Assembly (NCBI RefSeq): GCF_905220415.1
Contig: NC_059553.1
Span: 1,884,501-1,948,500, forward strand
From: Colias croceus
Taxonomy: Eukaryota > Arthropoda > Insecta > Lepidoptera > Pieridae
Reading direction: 5' to 3'
DNA length: 64,000 bases
Of this stretch, positions 1 through 11,877 are shown in pieces. The position numbers were made by a program, and so were the translations under genes. The first letter of the stretch is position 1. Each line of letters starts with the position of its first letter. A model generated the notes under the pieces. That model did not search any database. It was not told the origin of the DNA and saw only the letters and a program-made list of their open reading frames with translations.

Positions 1-25
1 TGTAGAGCATAAATACCTACAGACT

Positions 26-175
26 GGATTATATAGCCTATAGCCTTCCTCGATAAATGAGCTATCTAACACCGAAAGAATTTTTCAAATCGGACCAGTT
101 GTTCCCGAGATTAGCGCGTTCAAACAAACATACAAACAAACTCTTCAGCTTTATAATATTATAGTATAGATAAGC
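26..175 (-). repeat. Family B CTAG-type short repeat, truncated
   Basis: The reverse complement reads GAACGCGCTAATCTCGGGAA, then the GATAGCTCATTTATCGAGG block seen in the other family B copies. The AGCTGAAGAGTTTGTTTG end is present near 150-170. The CTAG-bearing end is absent, so the copy is truncated. Confidence 0.75.
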
Positions 176-589
176 ATACAAAATCGCGAATCATGTGAAT
201 AAAACACCTGACGATACCACTGCGACTCATCTTGAATAGACTGCAAACATCTCGGATGCAGGATTGTATGTCCTGAACCGCTTCTGCCACAACAAAACAG
301 ACTCTACGTTGTTGTATTAAATCACTATTTCGAACACCGCGACGAAATAATATCTAAATAACAAGGGAGAATTGTTAGAGTCCATTATTGCTCTTAAGTT
401 GAGGGACATAAGGTATGTTTTGGAATACCAGTCGAAGTACTTTAAAAGGGCAACAAGGAGTATCACATAAATGTCTTTAAAATTGCAGAGCATAGTGACT
501 TCATGTAACAGTAGGTAAATACGTCACTACGTGCGATGTGTTGAACTTCTGTTTTGTTTCGATAAGGGGAATGTTATTTATTTTAAACT

Positions 590-750
590 ACATAGCTTTC
601 CGCCCGCACGGCTTCCCCATATATTCCCCTTCCTCTTGAATCACTCTATTTATTAATAAAAACCGCATCAAAATCCATTGCGCAGTTTCAAAGATTAAAC
701 CATACATAGGGATATAGGGACAGAGAAAGCGACTTTGTTTTATACTATGT
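590..750 (-). repeat. Family C CTAG-type short repeat
   Basis: It starts with TAGCTTTCCGCCCGC and continues through AATCACTCTATTTATTAA, AACCGCATCAAAATCC and GAGAAAGCGACTTTG. Copies of the same order lie at 27716 (+), 44947 (-) and 57283 (-). Confidence 0.75.
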
Positions 751-774
751 AGGTATGATGAAACATCGAAACGT

Positions 775-835
775 ATATAATACTAGCGGTCCGCCCCGGC
801 TTCTCCCGTGGTACATGTAAACGTTTTACATGTAA
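775..835 (-). repeat. Family E fragment
   Basis: ACTAGCGGTCCGCCCCGGC followed by GTGGTACATGTAAACG is the reverse of the CTAG end seen at 53282-53445. Only the terminal part is recognisable. Confidence 0.6.
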
Positions 836-2357
836 AGTGCTAGAAAATATCTATTTATTATTGGTTAGTGGTACGGAATGTAAAAATTAACAGAATATTT
901 TTCATAATAATATAGGCTTTGTAAATAAAATGCAGTCCAAACATGTACCCTTATATTCTGTCTCTGAAAATCAACAAATAATCCATGAATATTAGATTTC
1001 TATTTAGAATTCATCGCAGACTCAAATACAAACTAACCAGGAAGAGACTTACCAAAGTTTAAATTTTATTCATAGTGCTTCATTCGTAAATATCTTTCTG
1101 AGGCCCCAAATGTTTTTTTCTTCGAATGAATAGTAAAAAGTATAACAATCTTATATGCAATTAAAATTTTGGAAAAGAAATTACATAAGGCTCTACCCAA
1201 TGATTTTTTAAATTACTTTAAAAATTATTGACTCTACCTCTGTTTATAAAATATTTTATATTGCCATTTAGGTTTGGAATGTGGTGACTGGTGATGTGAA
1301 CAAATAAATTAAAGGATCAATTTATTTCTACACTCTAGTATACAAACATATATCAGTACGCACGTACGAGATCCCGACCAAGGAAATCAAATATGTTGCC
1401 AAAAATCTTAAGTGCAATCGGAAAGTAAAATCGGAATCAAAGTTCATTAAAATCGGTTAAGTTTCTAAATTTCGGAATATTATTCAGTAATTTTAAACAT
1501 TGGAAAAATAATTGTAAGTTGTAATTTAAATTATTTATAATGTGGCGAAAATATGTTAAGTTTATATGCCCAGAGTTAATATGAAATGTGAAATTAAAAA
1601 AAAAGAGTAATATGTATATATAGACAAAAGCAAACATGAATGTGAACAGTTATGAGTTGGGGCCCTGAATAGTTTTAATCCGTATCTGTATGAACAAGAG
1701 AATACGTGACTTGGAGACACGTTGACTGAACTTCACTCGCACGCCTTAAGTTCTTATTTCTTGAATAACATACTTCTAAACTTCCTTTTATGTTTTCAAC
1801 AATAGTACAAATATATCTCCAACTAGTTGACGGCCGTGAATTCGTTTGAAAAGTGAGATTACTTGCAGTCAACATTAAGTAATTAATATTCAGGTAATCA
1901 AAATCGGTCGTTTAGAAGATTACAAAAAACGTACATAAGACTAAAATTTGAATAGTAGATATTTTATTTTTATTTTTGTTACCATAGTTTATTGGTATGT
2001 TGTCACAATAATTATTATTAGGCATTGAACATGTCTATTAAACAAGCCTGTTGGCTGTTGATTTAATTTGTCCTATCTTAATAAATACAATATAAACATT
2101 TAAGATCGAAGAAGAGATCTCCCATCTTCAAGACAAGAGTCAACAGGTACCTTCAAGGAAGCGCTCTCCATCTTAGACCACATCTTCGCTCACCAGCAAG
2201 CGGGATCGTACCTAGTCAAGCACTGCTCTATTCTACATTAGAAAAAAAAGCATCTCATCATATTTTTACATATAGATATAAAGGATGACATTAACAAGTG
2301 AAGACCCCTTTCCTGCTCCCCCTCCCTTTTCCGAACTCGGATCGACTGTAATTTATT
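836..2357. other. Stretch without recognisable genes
   Basis: AT-rich DNA. The reading frames here (such as 1437-1637 and 1675-1875, minus) are short, of low complexity, and show no motif. I see no gene, RNA or complete repeat. Confidence 0.5.
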
Positions 2358-2505
2358 TTTCAAACTCAAACTCAAACATTCATTTATTCAATTAGACTAC
2401 TATTTAGTAGCACTTTCGAATCGTCATTACATAATTATTTTTAACATTTACCACCGATTCGGAAAGCAGTATCTATGGAGAAGAAACGGCAAGAAACTTC
2501 CTTTC
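2358..2505 (-). mobile_element. LINE 3' end fragment with (TTTGAG)n tail
   Basis: On the minus strand the segment runs through AGTTTCTTGCCGTTTCTTCT, a CCGAATCGGTGGTAAATG block and AATTGAATAAATGAATG, and ends in GTTTGAGTTTGAG. This is the layout of a LINE or LINE-mobilised SINE 3' end: a conserved tail, an AATAAA-like signal and a short tandem repeat. It lies about 280 bp downstream of the LRR gene on the same strand and could supply a polyadenylation signal, which is inference. Confidence 0.55.
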
Positions 2506-2786
2506 AATTTTATCACATTCCCCTCCTTTTCTAATGGGTTTCATCCTACTGTGATTTTTTTGTTTCAAAAATTATCGGCACTGGTCTTAATGATTTAGAA
2601 TAAGGAATTGAAAGCCAAGTGTCAATTTGATCAAGGACAGGATTTTATAAAAAAAACATCAAAAAACACTTCTTAAGGTATATTTTATCACATCATCATA
2701 AAGTTTTAATTTTAATTAATACATTAGAATTTAACTAACTTACTTAATTAATGAAAGCTTAAAAAATAATCGATAATATGAAAAGT

Positions 2787-5700
2787 TTACAAATTTGAAT
2801 TATCCATGGCGTTAGCAATTCGTTGAATACTTATTGTCCTACGTCTAGCCAACATAACTTTTGATTCGTATATTTTAAACGATATGAAACACAACAGAAT
2901 CAATAATATTAAGCCAATGCATATATTGGAAAACAAGAAAGAGTCTGCTTTGTTCGCTTGGATAACGGGCTTTTCTGTGGTTTTAATGGAGACTTCTTCT
3001 AACTTTTTATTTATCAATGCCATTTTGTCATTAAAGTCAGAAATGATCTTTTCCTTTTCTATTGTAAACGAGCTTTCTAAGCCTTGTTTAACTTGCTCTA
3101 TATATGGTAATATATTTTCGTATGTAGCATTCTCCTTTACTATCGTCACTTGTTTCGATGTCGCTTGGGAATTCATAGCAACCATCAACTTTAACATTCG
3201 TTCTAAAAATGAATTTGTTATGTTATTATTTCGAATAATTTCCTCGCCGTTCTTTATATTTCTATCCATTTTCAAAGTTTGATCAGTTATTAACTTCTCA
3301 AATTTTTGACTAAAATCGTTTTCAGTATTTATCACTCTCGATATTTCTTCAGTTGATTTTCTTTCTGATAAGCTTATTAATATCTCCCTTATATCGTTTA
3401 AAACGTCGTTGTTTTCGATGGATTTACTGCTATTTTCCATCCGTTTGATGCCACGCTGACCATGACAGGAGACTCCGTCAATATTTTCATTGGAATGTTC
3501 GTCTAATTTTATGGCTGTTATTGAAAGACCATTTATCTTCAATTTAACTAATATTTCACAAGGAATAGGATTTCCGCCAATGCTCAATGATGTAAAATGA
3601 ATTGTGGATTCAAAATCAATTTTGCTTATTTTATTGAAGTCAATTATCAAAACTCTCAATCCTTGTATATCATAGAAGCGTTCGCCTTGTAAATCCGGTA
3701 TTTCATTGTAAGATAAATCAAGAGTCTCCAAAGAAATTAAACCACGGAAAGTACCATAAGTGAGAGCTGTCAAATGATTATGAGAAATATTCAGAACACG
3801 TAAGTGGCTATTGTCTTTGAAAGAACCTGGTTGAATAAATTGTATTTTATTGAAACTTAAATCTAATAAGCCCAATTTAGTTAAATTAGTGAGTGCTCCG
3901 ACTCCTAAAATTTTTATATTATTTTTGCTTAAAATTAATTCATTGAGTGACCAAAATTGATTAATTCCAAGCCTCGTTATATTAGTGACACTAGAATTTT
4001 GCATATTTAATATTATCAAAGGTGAATCGATAGTTTTGTCGAATTGGATATTTTTATCAATACCAGATAGTAAAAGTTTATTTAAACGATTTAGATTTTC
4101 CATCAAAGATACGTTAAAATTCAAATGCTTGTTGTATGATACATCTAAATACGAAAGTTCTGTGCAGTTTGAAAATGTTTTGTCATTTAAATATTTTATA
4201 TCGTTAAATGAAAGGTCGATTAAACTTAACATTTTCATGTTCATAAAAAGATTTGATGCCAGATCAGTTATTCGATTGTGGTTTAAATATAAAACGCTAA
4301 GATTAGCGAGGGTTGTTATATTGATATCTATATATTTCAGTGCGTTGTGTGATAAATCAAGTATATTTATATTTCCCGTATGAATAAAAGCATTAAAATT
4401 TACCTCATTCACAGCACTGAGTGATATATTTAGTTTCTGAAGATTTAACATGTGGTTAAAAGAACTGTTCTTAATAGTTGTTAAAAACGAGGAAGAAACA
4501 TCTAGTATTGGTATTGACATCAAACCACAGAACGTATCACTTTCTAAAACATCTGTTAATGCATTATTAGAAACATCAAAATCGACCAATCGAGTTAGAT
4601 TTTCAAAAGATTTAGGTTCTATCTTAGATATATTATTATAAGAAATATCTAGATATTCTAACGCAACCAAATCATTAAAGTATTTGTTTTTAATAAACCC
4701 AATGAAATTATAGCTAACTGATAGAAATTTAAGAGTTTTCAGATTGTTCAATGCAAAATCTAGATTAGCAATTTGATTGTTGGAAAGATGAAGCTTTTTT
4801 AAATTTAGCAAATTGTCAAATGATTTTGGCGATACAGAATTTATTTCGTTATGATTTAAAAACAGTTCTTCTAATTTATCGAGCCCAGTAAATGCGTAAT
4901 CGTCAATGCCATTTATGCTTTGATAGCTCAAGTCTAATTTCAAAATAAACATTAACCCCTTAAACGTACCATTGGTTAGGACGCCTTCTAAGTTATTTCG
5001 CTGTATATCAAAGTTTTCTATACTTTTACCGTCAAACATAAACTTAGGGAGAATTCTTATTTCATTATATGATAAGTCGATAGTTTTCAAATCCGTCTTT
5101 TCATGAAACATTTCCTTTTCTAATACCTTTAAAACATTATTATTTAAATAAACACTAGTTAAAAGACTCATACCTTGAAATGTCTTCTTCTCAATTGTTA
5201 GTAGTGCATTATAACTTAAATCTAATTCTTTTAATTGAAGTAACTTCTCGAAGTCTTTTAACAAGATGTTTTGTATTCTGTTGTTACTCAAATTCAAATG
5301 AGTGAGTTTTGTGAATCTAAACAGAGATCCATTAATTTCGTCAATTTTATTGTAAGCTAAGTTTAAATAGACCAAATTTTTAATACCTTCAAATGAAAAT
5401 GGGTTAATGTTCGATATTTCATTAAATGAAACATCTAACATTTGTAAATTGGCAAATCGATCAAATACCGCTTCTTTTATCTCATTCAGTTTATTATAAG
5501 AAACATTTAATCTTAGTAAGCTACTGAACGGTGATTCCATAGCACTAATTTCAAATTCTTCTATTGTATTATGTGAAAGATCAATTTCTTCTAAATCGGG
5601 GAATGTGTATCTTGAGCTCAATTTGGCAATTGTAATAGAATTGTACGAAACATTTAGTAGACGCAATCTATTCATGTGTTTTATTAGTGGAAATTTATCA

Positions 5701-6010
5701 TAATAATTTCTGCTTAATTCTAGTGTTGTTATATAATCATAATAGTATATTCCGTAATCAATACTTTTTGGAATTTCTGCTCCATCTGCTTCATTTCTTC
5801 GTTTGTAAACTAAATGTATTGGAAGGATATTTCCAATATTCGGATTATATAACATCATAGGAGTGCAGCGTTTACTAATTTCATAATAATATCTTAAATT
5901 GAAATATTTATCACACACTACTTCAGTCACACAACTTTCTTCATTAATTTTACTTTCACAGACGTCTGCTGTTGCTACTCGAACAATGAGTAGCATTATG
6001 GCGATCGTTC
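2787..6010 (-). CDS. Leucine-rich repeat type I transmembrane protein (3' exon)
   Basis: Probable cell-surface recognition or adhesion protein; ligand unknown. The frame holds 1069 codons from the first ATG (5996-5994). About 30 leucine-rich repeats of the extracellular LxxLxLSxNxI type run from residue 90 to 815 (for example LRLLNVSYNSI, LEYLDISYNNI, LETLDLSYNEI), most about 24 residues long. Before them is a cysteine-bearing cap (C13, C22, C28, C44). After them an LRRCT-like segment has Cys near 813 and 844. A polar stalk with many N-glycosylation sequons and a charged, helix-prone segment leads to a transmembrane helix at about 1021-1042 (GLILLILLCFISF). A 27-residue basic tail ends at TAA. 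There is no TIR domain, so it is not a Toll receptor. The N-terminal MLLIVRVATADVC is short for a signal peptide. The frame stays open upstream (TIAI) to a splice acceptor, so an upstream exon probably supplies the true start. Orthologue not identified. Confidence 0.85.
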
Positions 6011-6030
6011 CTGAAATAAATCAATACAAT
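6011..6030 (-). promoter_or_regulatory. 3' splice acceptor of the LRR gene
   Basis: On the minus strand a pyrimidine-rich ATTGATTTATTTCAG precedes GAACGATCGCC and then the ATG of the LRR frame. The reading frame is open up to the AG and fails to offer a better start. This points to an intron here and an unseen 5' exon at higher coordinates. Confidence 0.6.
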
Positions 6031-6112
6031 TTCATCACTGGGAATTATCCCTTAAACTCGTATATTAATTTATTCAACTAGACTTCGTTTAAAAGCGCTA
6101 TGGTGTATCACT

Positions 6113-6302
6113 AACTAGCTGTTGCCCGCAGCTTCGCCTGCGTGGAAAAGATTCATTCATTTCATGGTACAAAATTTCATCCCCTATTATATTATCAATT
6201 GATCAAAATCCTTTCTTAACGGATGCCTATGTTCTGACATCGTCCAGTGGTTTAGGCTCTGCGTTGATAGATGACTATGTCAGTCAGTCAGTCAGTCAGT
6301 CA
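6113..6302 (-). repeat. CTAG-type repeat fragment with (GTCA)n
   Basis: It begins CTAGCTGTTGCCCGCAGC, the reverse of the CTAG end of the Helitron relic at 60691-60694, and ends in five or six GTCA units (6279-6302). Confidence 0.6.
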
Positions 6303-6692
6303 CCTTTGATTTAAATATATTGGGACATTTAAACGTTTGTGAATATAGGTACATATTTGTATAATGTATTAAGTATATTATTTGGTTGTAATCTGAATAA
6401 TTAATGCGCTAATGAACTTAAAGTAAATCATACTAAATACATAATAATAATTAATATGACAACTGATAATTAATAAGTATTCTTAATTCAGAAATAACTG
6501 TGCTATTTATTATAATATTATGAAAAACATCTTTTAATAAAGCGATTTTTAAGGGTGGCGATTAAATTGGACATAAGCAAAAAATAACAACATAATTATT
6601 ACAATCAAATTGCTAACATACTTAGACTTTATTTAAGCCTATATTACTAACAGATTTAATATAATCTATAAATAAGCAATCTAATGTTTATT

Positions 6693-7686
6693 GCACGCCT
6701 CATAAGCGAAGCGTCATTTTTGTTATTTAAACTAGTTAAAAAACAGTTTAAAAAAGTTTTGTCTTGGACGTCCGTGTGTCTGTATGTGCGGAGGATTTTC
6801 TTGTTAACACGATAGCGACCGAAACACTTTACTAATCGAGTATTTTTTTTTCTCTTACGCTTTAGTATGCTCAGGAATAGAACCCTTTCATTTTTCAGGG
6901 TCTGATTCGATGTGGTTTAATTGTTATTAAATAAACAAAAATAATAATTAATAAATAATTATTAAAAAAAATTAATTTATAAAATTGAACATGTAGAAAA
7001 TAAAAAAACTTTCATGTGCAATTTGAAAAAAAAATTTTTTTAGTGATTTTTTGTTTTAAAAAAAAAATTCAAAAATTAAAGTCGAATACCAAGGGAGACG
7101 CCAAAAAATTCGAGTTATAGAGTTTTCAACTTATGGAGGATTTCGACTTAGGCGGATTTTGATTCGACATAAAGAGTTTGAGGTTTATTCTTATAAATTT
7201 TGAATTCACAAAATCAAAATTGAACACCTGACACCAATTAAGCAAACACGTGTTTACGTGAGTCATAGATTTATTATCGTATACTCCTAAAATGTTTTCT
7301 AAGAAACAATAGTGTACTTTGATTGTCGGCAAGTTCTTAAAGTCGGTAACTTACTTTTGTTCGAACAATAGAGGTAATAAATTCCTAATGATCAAGTTGT
7401 AAAGGTTTTAAAATAAAACGTTGCTATGTTCGACATACAGAGGTCAAATTTAATTTTTCGAGTTATAGAGTGAAAATATGTACCAAAATGGCTTGGAGGG
7501 ACTCGGTGATCTGATTATTTCGACTAACAGAGGGTAGAGATTTCAAGTAATGGAGGTTTTGGTGTTTGAAGGGAAGGGAACAAAACATTTTTTCGAGATT
7601 TGGAGGTTTTTGACTTATCGAGGTTCGACTTAACGGGGTTCTACTGTAATCAATTTTATTGTAAAGGATGAGATTATGAGGCGTGC
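6693..7686. mobile_element. About 1-kb element with GCACGCCTCATAA inverted ends
   Basis: GCACGCCTCATAA at 6693-6705 is matched in reverse by TTATGAGGCGTGC at 7674-7686, a perfect 13-bp inverted pair. No coding region is visible inside. The right half contains a pogo-like terminal array. I could not define a target-site duplication. Confidence 0.45.
7105..7648 (-). mobile_element. Pogo/Tigger-like element end with repeated terminal motif
   Basis: Read on the minus strand, the right edge is TA then CAGTAGAACCCCGTTAAGTC, which resembles pogo/Tigger terminal inverted repeats with a TA target. The rest holds many diverged copies of a motif like CGACTTATAGAGGTT (near 7109, 7131, 7144, 7165, 7360, 7436, 7458, 7520, 7598, 7625). 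No matching left end or transposase was found, so this is probably a non-autonomous or truncated copy. Confidence 0.5.
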
Positions 7687-7713
7687 ACTTTTGGATTTTC
7701 CAAACTTTTTAAA

Positions 7714-7905
7714 ACTAGCTGCGCTCCGCGGTTTCACCCGCGTGGCTCCGCTCCTGTTGGTTTTAGCGTGATGATATTAAAATAGCCTTTCTCGATGAAT
7801 GGGCTATCTAACACCGAAAGAATTTTTCAAATCGGACCAGTAGTTCCTGAGATTAGCGCGTTCAAACAAGCAAACAAACAAACTCTTCAGCTTTATAATA
7901 TTAGA
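7714..7905 (-). repeat. Family B CTAG-type short repeat
   Basis: Full-length copy: ACTAGCTGCGCTCCGCGG at one end, the AACACCGAAAGAATTTTTC core, GAGATTAGCGCGTTCAAAC, and CTTCAGCTTTATAATATTAG at the other end. Confidence 0.8.
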
Positions 7906-7980
7906 ATAGATAAAACTCACCAGGAAGCATGTTTATATCGTATCTGTAAATATATAATTCAAAGCTTTTTCAAAAAGTAA

Positions 7981-9224
7981 AAAATACAAACAATTAATAT
8001 ACAAAAATCAACTCTAAACCCTCGTTTTGTGTATAACACAACATAATATTTTGGTAACTGTATGCCAGCAAAGGCCAGCATAATATATATAATTACTTTT
8101 GTTTATAAAAAAAAACGACGGATTAAAATAATGGGACAATTAACATGGAGTACTTATATTTTTTTTTACATTCAACTAAGAACTCTGAATATATATTCAT
8201 TTAAGAATTCAGGATTGGTTTTAATATAATGCCATTGTAAATTACAGTGAAACTCACCTTTGCCTCATTTTAGAAATTTCAAACAAATGATCCAAACACC
8301 AATTTATGTCGATTTAATTATTTTCTACTGAAATAATAGTTTTATATTTGTAAACAGAAAATAAGAGTGTCACATGTGAAGCGTTCCATCGCAATGTTAT
8401 AAGTAAGCGTTCAATATTTTAAAAATATAATCGGAGTTATGTGGACTTAATAACTAATTAGGTATATATTTGTTCCATCCCGTTATCGTTTTTTAACCGA
8501 CTGCAATAACTTCAACTTAATGTTCAAGTTTAACTTGTATGTTATATTGTATAGCTGTATTAAAATTTATTACAATTCTTGTCAAATAGTTTCTTTCCTC
8601 TTTATAAAATTTGTGTACCTAGTCTGTGAATTTGGGAGTACCTATTCTTAAGAGCTGCTTTATTCATTTATAATGAGTGAACACACATGCATGCAAGTTT
8701 GGCATCTATCTCTATGAAAATTAATCGCTATTTCCCTTAGTCACGGCATCACGCCTGTACAGCGGGACCGCTTTCTCCAAGTCTTATTTAGTGGTTGTTA
8801 TTGTCAGGAGAATTAAGAAAAACTTAAGAAATTTGCGAGAAAGAAAAATAGATAAACTTATATTATAAAGAGGAAACATTCGTGTTTTTTATTTATGTTT
8901 GTAAATTGTAATGTTTTCGCACAAAAACTACTGGATTGATTTCAAAAAATTAGTTACCAGAAGAAAGCTACATATTTCTTGAATCACTTTGATGTAGTAT
9001 ATTTTATTTCGTTTTTATCCTGGGTCAGCTAGTATGTCATATTTTTGCAGTATAGAATGCGAATAAAATTGAGAAACAAAATCTAAGTAAGAGTTGCTAG
9101 TGTGAGTTGTAAAAAAATAAAAATAAAAATATCGGGAACCACGTAACATTTATTGTACAGACTTTTATCAACGCTGTCAGGACGCGCAGATAACACGTTT
9201 TAAAATACACTAATACTACTGTTA
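7981..9224. other. Stretch without recognisable genes
   Basis: AT-rich DNA with no long reading frame. A weak match to CTAG-type repeats ends near 9040 (GGGTCAGCTAGTATG). Nothing else could be supported. Confidence 0.5.
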
Positions 9225-9700
9225 TTATTATCATCTATGACATTTGCAGCTGTTATGGCTTTGCCAGATAGAAAGCGTAGGTACACATAGCGCGCGTCAA
9301 ACAGAGCGAAGACGCTATCTATGGCGGGGGCGCTTAGTATTTTTCTGTCTGACAAAACCTATATCACGAAGTAGGTATAATACCAAAAATTTCATAAGTT
9401 AATGTTTTTAAGAGAGTTTTTAGACCACGCTTCGTTGTATAGTGTTTTGTGTAGTGAGGCTCTGGTCAATCTGTGTAACATGAGTAGAGTGTGACATTAT
9501 AGCACGACGCTAAAGCGTTAATACACCGCGCTATATTCGCGTTCTGTCTGCACGTTTTCTAAGCGCGCTGCAAAGCGCCGCTAGCCTGACGCCGTGCTAT
9601 GACTATATTATGCGATATTGGCTTTGACAGATAGCACACGATCTTAGCGCGCGTCATAGCACTATCGCTCTGTTTGACAGTACATATTATATATATATGG
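9225..9700. repeat. Locally GC-rich repeat cluster with TAGCGCGCGTCA motifs
   Basis: The block TGGCTTTGCCAGATAG then TAGCGCGCGTCAAACAGAGC (9257-9310) recurs as TGGCTTTGACAGATAG then TAGCGCGCGTCATAGC (9618-9655). Between them ATAGCACGACG (9499) faces CGCCGTGCTAT (9590) as an imperfect inverted pair. This suggests one or two MITE-like elements; boundaries are unclear. Confidence 0.45.
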
Positions 9701-9728
9701 AACTATTTGTCTTAATATAGTCTGCGCA

Positions 9729-9831
9729 ATTCCACAACCGCACTGCACGAAGCAAACCACTTGGATGCGTAGTGCTCGTCTTCGGTGCGATTCACGAGAC
9801 AATTTTTGCCGAAAACTACGCTGTTGTGGAA
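9729..9831. mobile_element. Possible short MITE with TTCCACAACMGC ends
   Basis: TTCCACAACCGC near 9730 is mirrored by GCTGTTGTGGAA near 9819, with one mismatch over 12 bp. The interior (GAAGCAAACC...TTCGGTGCG) has no coding potential. Confidence 0.35.
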
Positions 9832-9862
9832 CAAGCTACGCCTCGGTGTTCTATGATATGGG

Positions 9863-9990
9863 CACCTTCAAGAAGTAAGCGTGTAAATAATATCTGAAAG
9901 GCCAACAAAACGTTCGTAGTCCCCGGCATTCCGGACGCTCATGGGCGGCGACGAGTTTCCAGAAAGTGAGTCACTTGCTCTTTAGTTGGT
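9863..9990 (+). repeat. Dispersed repeat (CACCTTCAAGAAG family), diverged
   Basis: CACCTTCAAGAAGTAAGCGTG, AAAGGCC, then CTCATGGGCGGCGACGAG follow the order of a common lepidopteran repeat whose consensus ends with GTTTGCC. An inverted copy lies at 10240-10437. Confidence 0.5.
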
Positions 9991-10239
9991 GAATACATAA
10001 AAAAAACATTGTTGCGTAGTACAACTCAATACGGCTTCATAGCGCGGCGTCATGTTATTATTACCACATTGACACGCGCTAAAAACTCGTACTATTTGAC
10101 TAAGCCATTAATCTACACATGTAACATAATATTATCTTACATGTAAGAATCGCTAGTCACGTTTGTCTATTCTTGCTTTTATTTCAATTTACTAGATTTC
10201 CGCCCGCGGCTTCGCTCGTGTGGACCACCAGACAATGCA

Positions 10240-10437
10240 TAACGTTTGCCTGGTTTACTTGTAATACTTACCTTACCCACTAACCTTTTTTTATGTATAA
10301 GCTGTCAAACGAGCTTGCGCGTCACCAGAGAGAAAGCGATGATTGGCGCCGCCAATGAACATCCACAGACTCTAGAGTATTATGGGTGCTTTGCCGGCGT
10401 TTGCGGGAGGAGTACGCTCACTTCTTGAAGTATTCCA
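10240..10437 (-). repeat. Dispersed repeat (CACCTTCAAGAAG family), inverted copy
   Basis: On the minus strand it reads ACTTCAAGAAGTGAGCGTAC, a GTTCATTGGCGGCGCC block, then ATCGCTTTCTCTCTGGTGAC and CAAGCTCGTTTGACAG. This is the same order as the family at 9863, in opposite orientation and more complete. Confidence 0.55.
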
Positions 10438-10675
10438 AGTCATAATCCTTCGGAAATGCTGTTTTAACCTTGTTTACTTACTGCTGTTAAATAGCTAAAT
10501 TAAGCATTATCCTACGAAGACTGCTAATATTATTTAAAAGGCATTGTTTTCACCACTTTCCAGCACGTCTTTTAATTTAAATGATAAATTAGTTTCTTAA
10601 ATAGGCAAGGCGTGAATAATGACGTCACCCCAAGTAATTTACGCGATGACTTGCGTTATCAGATCACAAGTCACG

Positions 10676-11172
10676 TTGTCAAGCAGTATTATTTCCAATG
10701 TGGAAAAATGACAGCGCTATACAGGTTGTCCCACTATTGGTATACTAAGCGCGAAGGGCCTTGTAGTTTTGCATACACTGATCACGTAAAAAACACTTAA
10801 ACAACAAAATTACGTTAAAAATTGTTTGCTAAATTTTTTCTGAAAATCCATGTTTTCTTCTCTAGCTTCGCGCTGCCGGCATATACCGCTTCTCTAATGT
10901 GAGCATTTTGTCTATGAAAACATAATCTTAAACGATAGCTCACGTGCTAGTGGCAAAGTTGGGTGGGTTGCTTGTTATGGGTGTACCACATAGAGTTTTA
11001 AGAAATCATCTATTTGAAAAAAAAATGCGTCTGGAATTTTATAAGTATTTTTTACGTATTCAGCGTATGCAAAACTACAACCTCCTTTGAGCTTAGTATA
11101 CCAACAGTGGGACACCCTATATAGATCGTCTAGCGCCATCACTTTCCCACACTGGAAATACTACTGCTATAT
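10676..11172. repeat. Imperfect inverted repeat, about 125-bp arms
   Basis: The left arm (10676-10800) holds TTGTCCCACTATTGGTATAC and TTGTAGTTTTGCATAC. The right arm (11040-11172) carries the same blocks in reverse. The spacer is about 240 bp. A MITE or two copies of one repeat in opposite orientation would both explain it. No target duplication was resolved. Confidence 0.55.
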
Positions 11173-11490
11173 GATATCATGGTAGCCCCAAACAATGTCT
11201 CAATTATTTATGGAAAAGACTTAACTCATATTATATTGCTTTCACGGTTAACCAATAAGTATTTAGGAAGTGCCTTCAAAATATTTTAATAGATGTACTT
11301 TAGAATAGATAGTCTAGAACAGACAGGCATGTTTCATCCAGGTTATAAATTAGGTGCTCACATCTACTAGTATAAAATGCATGAAAATAATGCGTAGGTA
11401 ATTTATTAAAGGAAGCTTTGTTTGTCTGTAAAAATATTTGCATTTTTATTCTGACTACTAGCTGTCTCGGCAAATATTCTTTCTGCCTTA

Positions 11491-11653
11491 GGCCGCGTTT
11501 CCATCTGCAAGAAAACTTGCGTAAGACAGTCTGTCTGACAGCAGCTTGCAAGTCTACGTGCAGGTGGAAACGCGGAATTAGACTTGCAAGCTACTGTCAG
11601 ACAGACTGTCGGACATTTCTTGTGGAAGTTTTCTTGCAGATGGAAAGGCGGCC
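11491..11653. mobile_element. PIF/Harbinger-like MITE, 163 bp, TTA target duplication
   Basis: The left end GGCCGCGTTTCCATCTGC and the right end, read in reverse as GGCCGCCTTTCCATCTGC, match over about 30 bp with one or two differences. TTA flanks both sides (11488-11490 and 11654-11656). G-rich ends with a TTA duplication are typical of PIF/Harbinger elements. The interior is itself partly palindromic (GACAGTCTGTCTGACAG, GTCAGACAGACTGTC). No coding capacity. Confidence 0.65.
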
Positions 11654-11877
11654 TTACTCTATAATTTAGGGGTATGAAAAATAAATTTGTTACTGCTCTT
11701 AAACATTACAAACAAACTTAAACTAATTATTAATTAAAACAATAGTTATATTGCGATTTCATTCAGAAATCCAGACGTATGGATAAAAATTAAATTAAAG
11801 GAGAGGAGTAGGGCAAGGTAATACATGGGACTTAATCCTACTAATATAATATTATAAATGCGAAAGTTTGTGAGGAT

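Noticed and set aside
2884..4641. Plus-strand frames of 60-132 codons opposite the LRR gene
   Set aside because: Shadows of the minus-strand repeat coding sequence, which has all the domain evidence.
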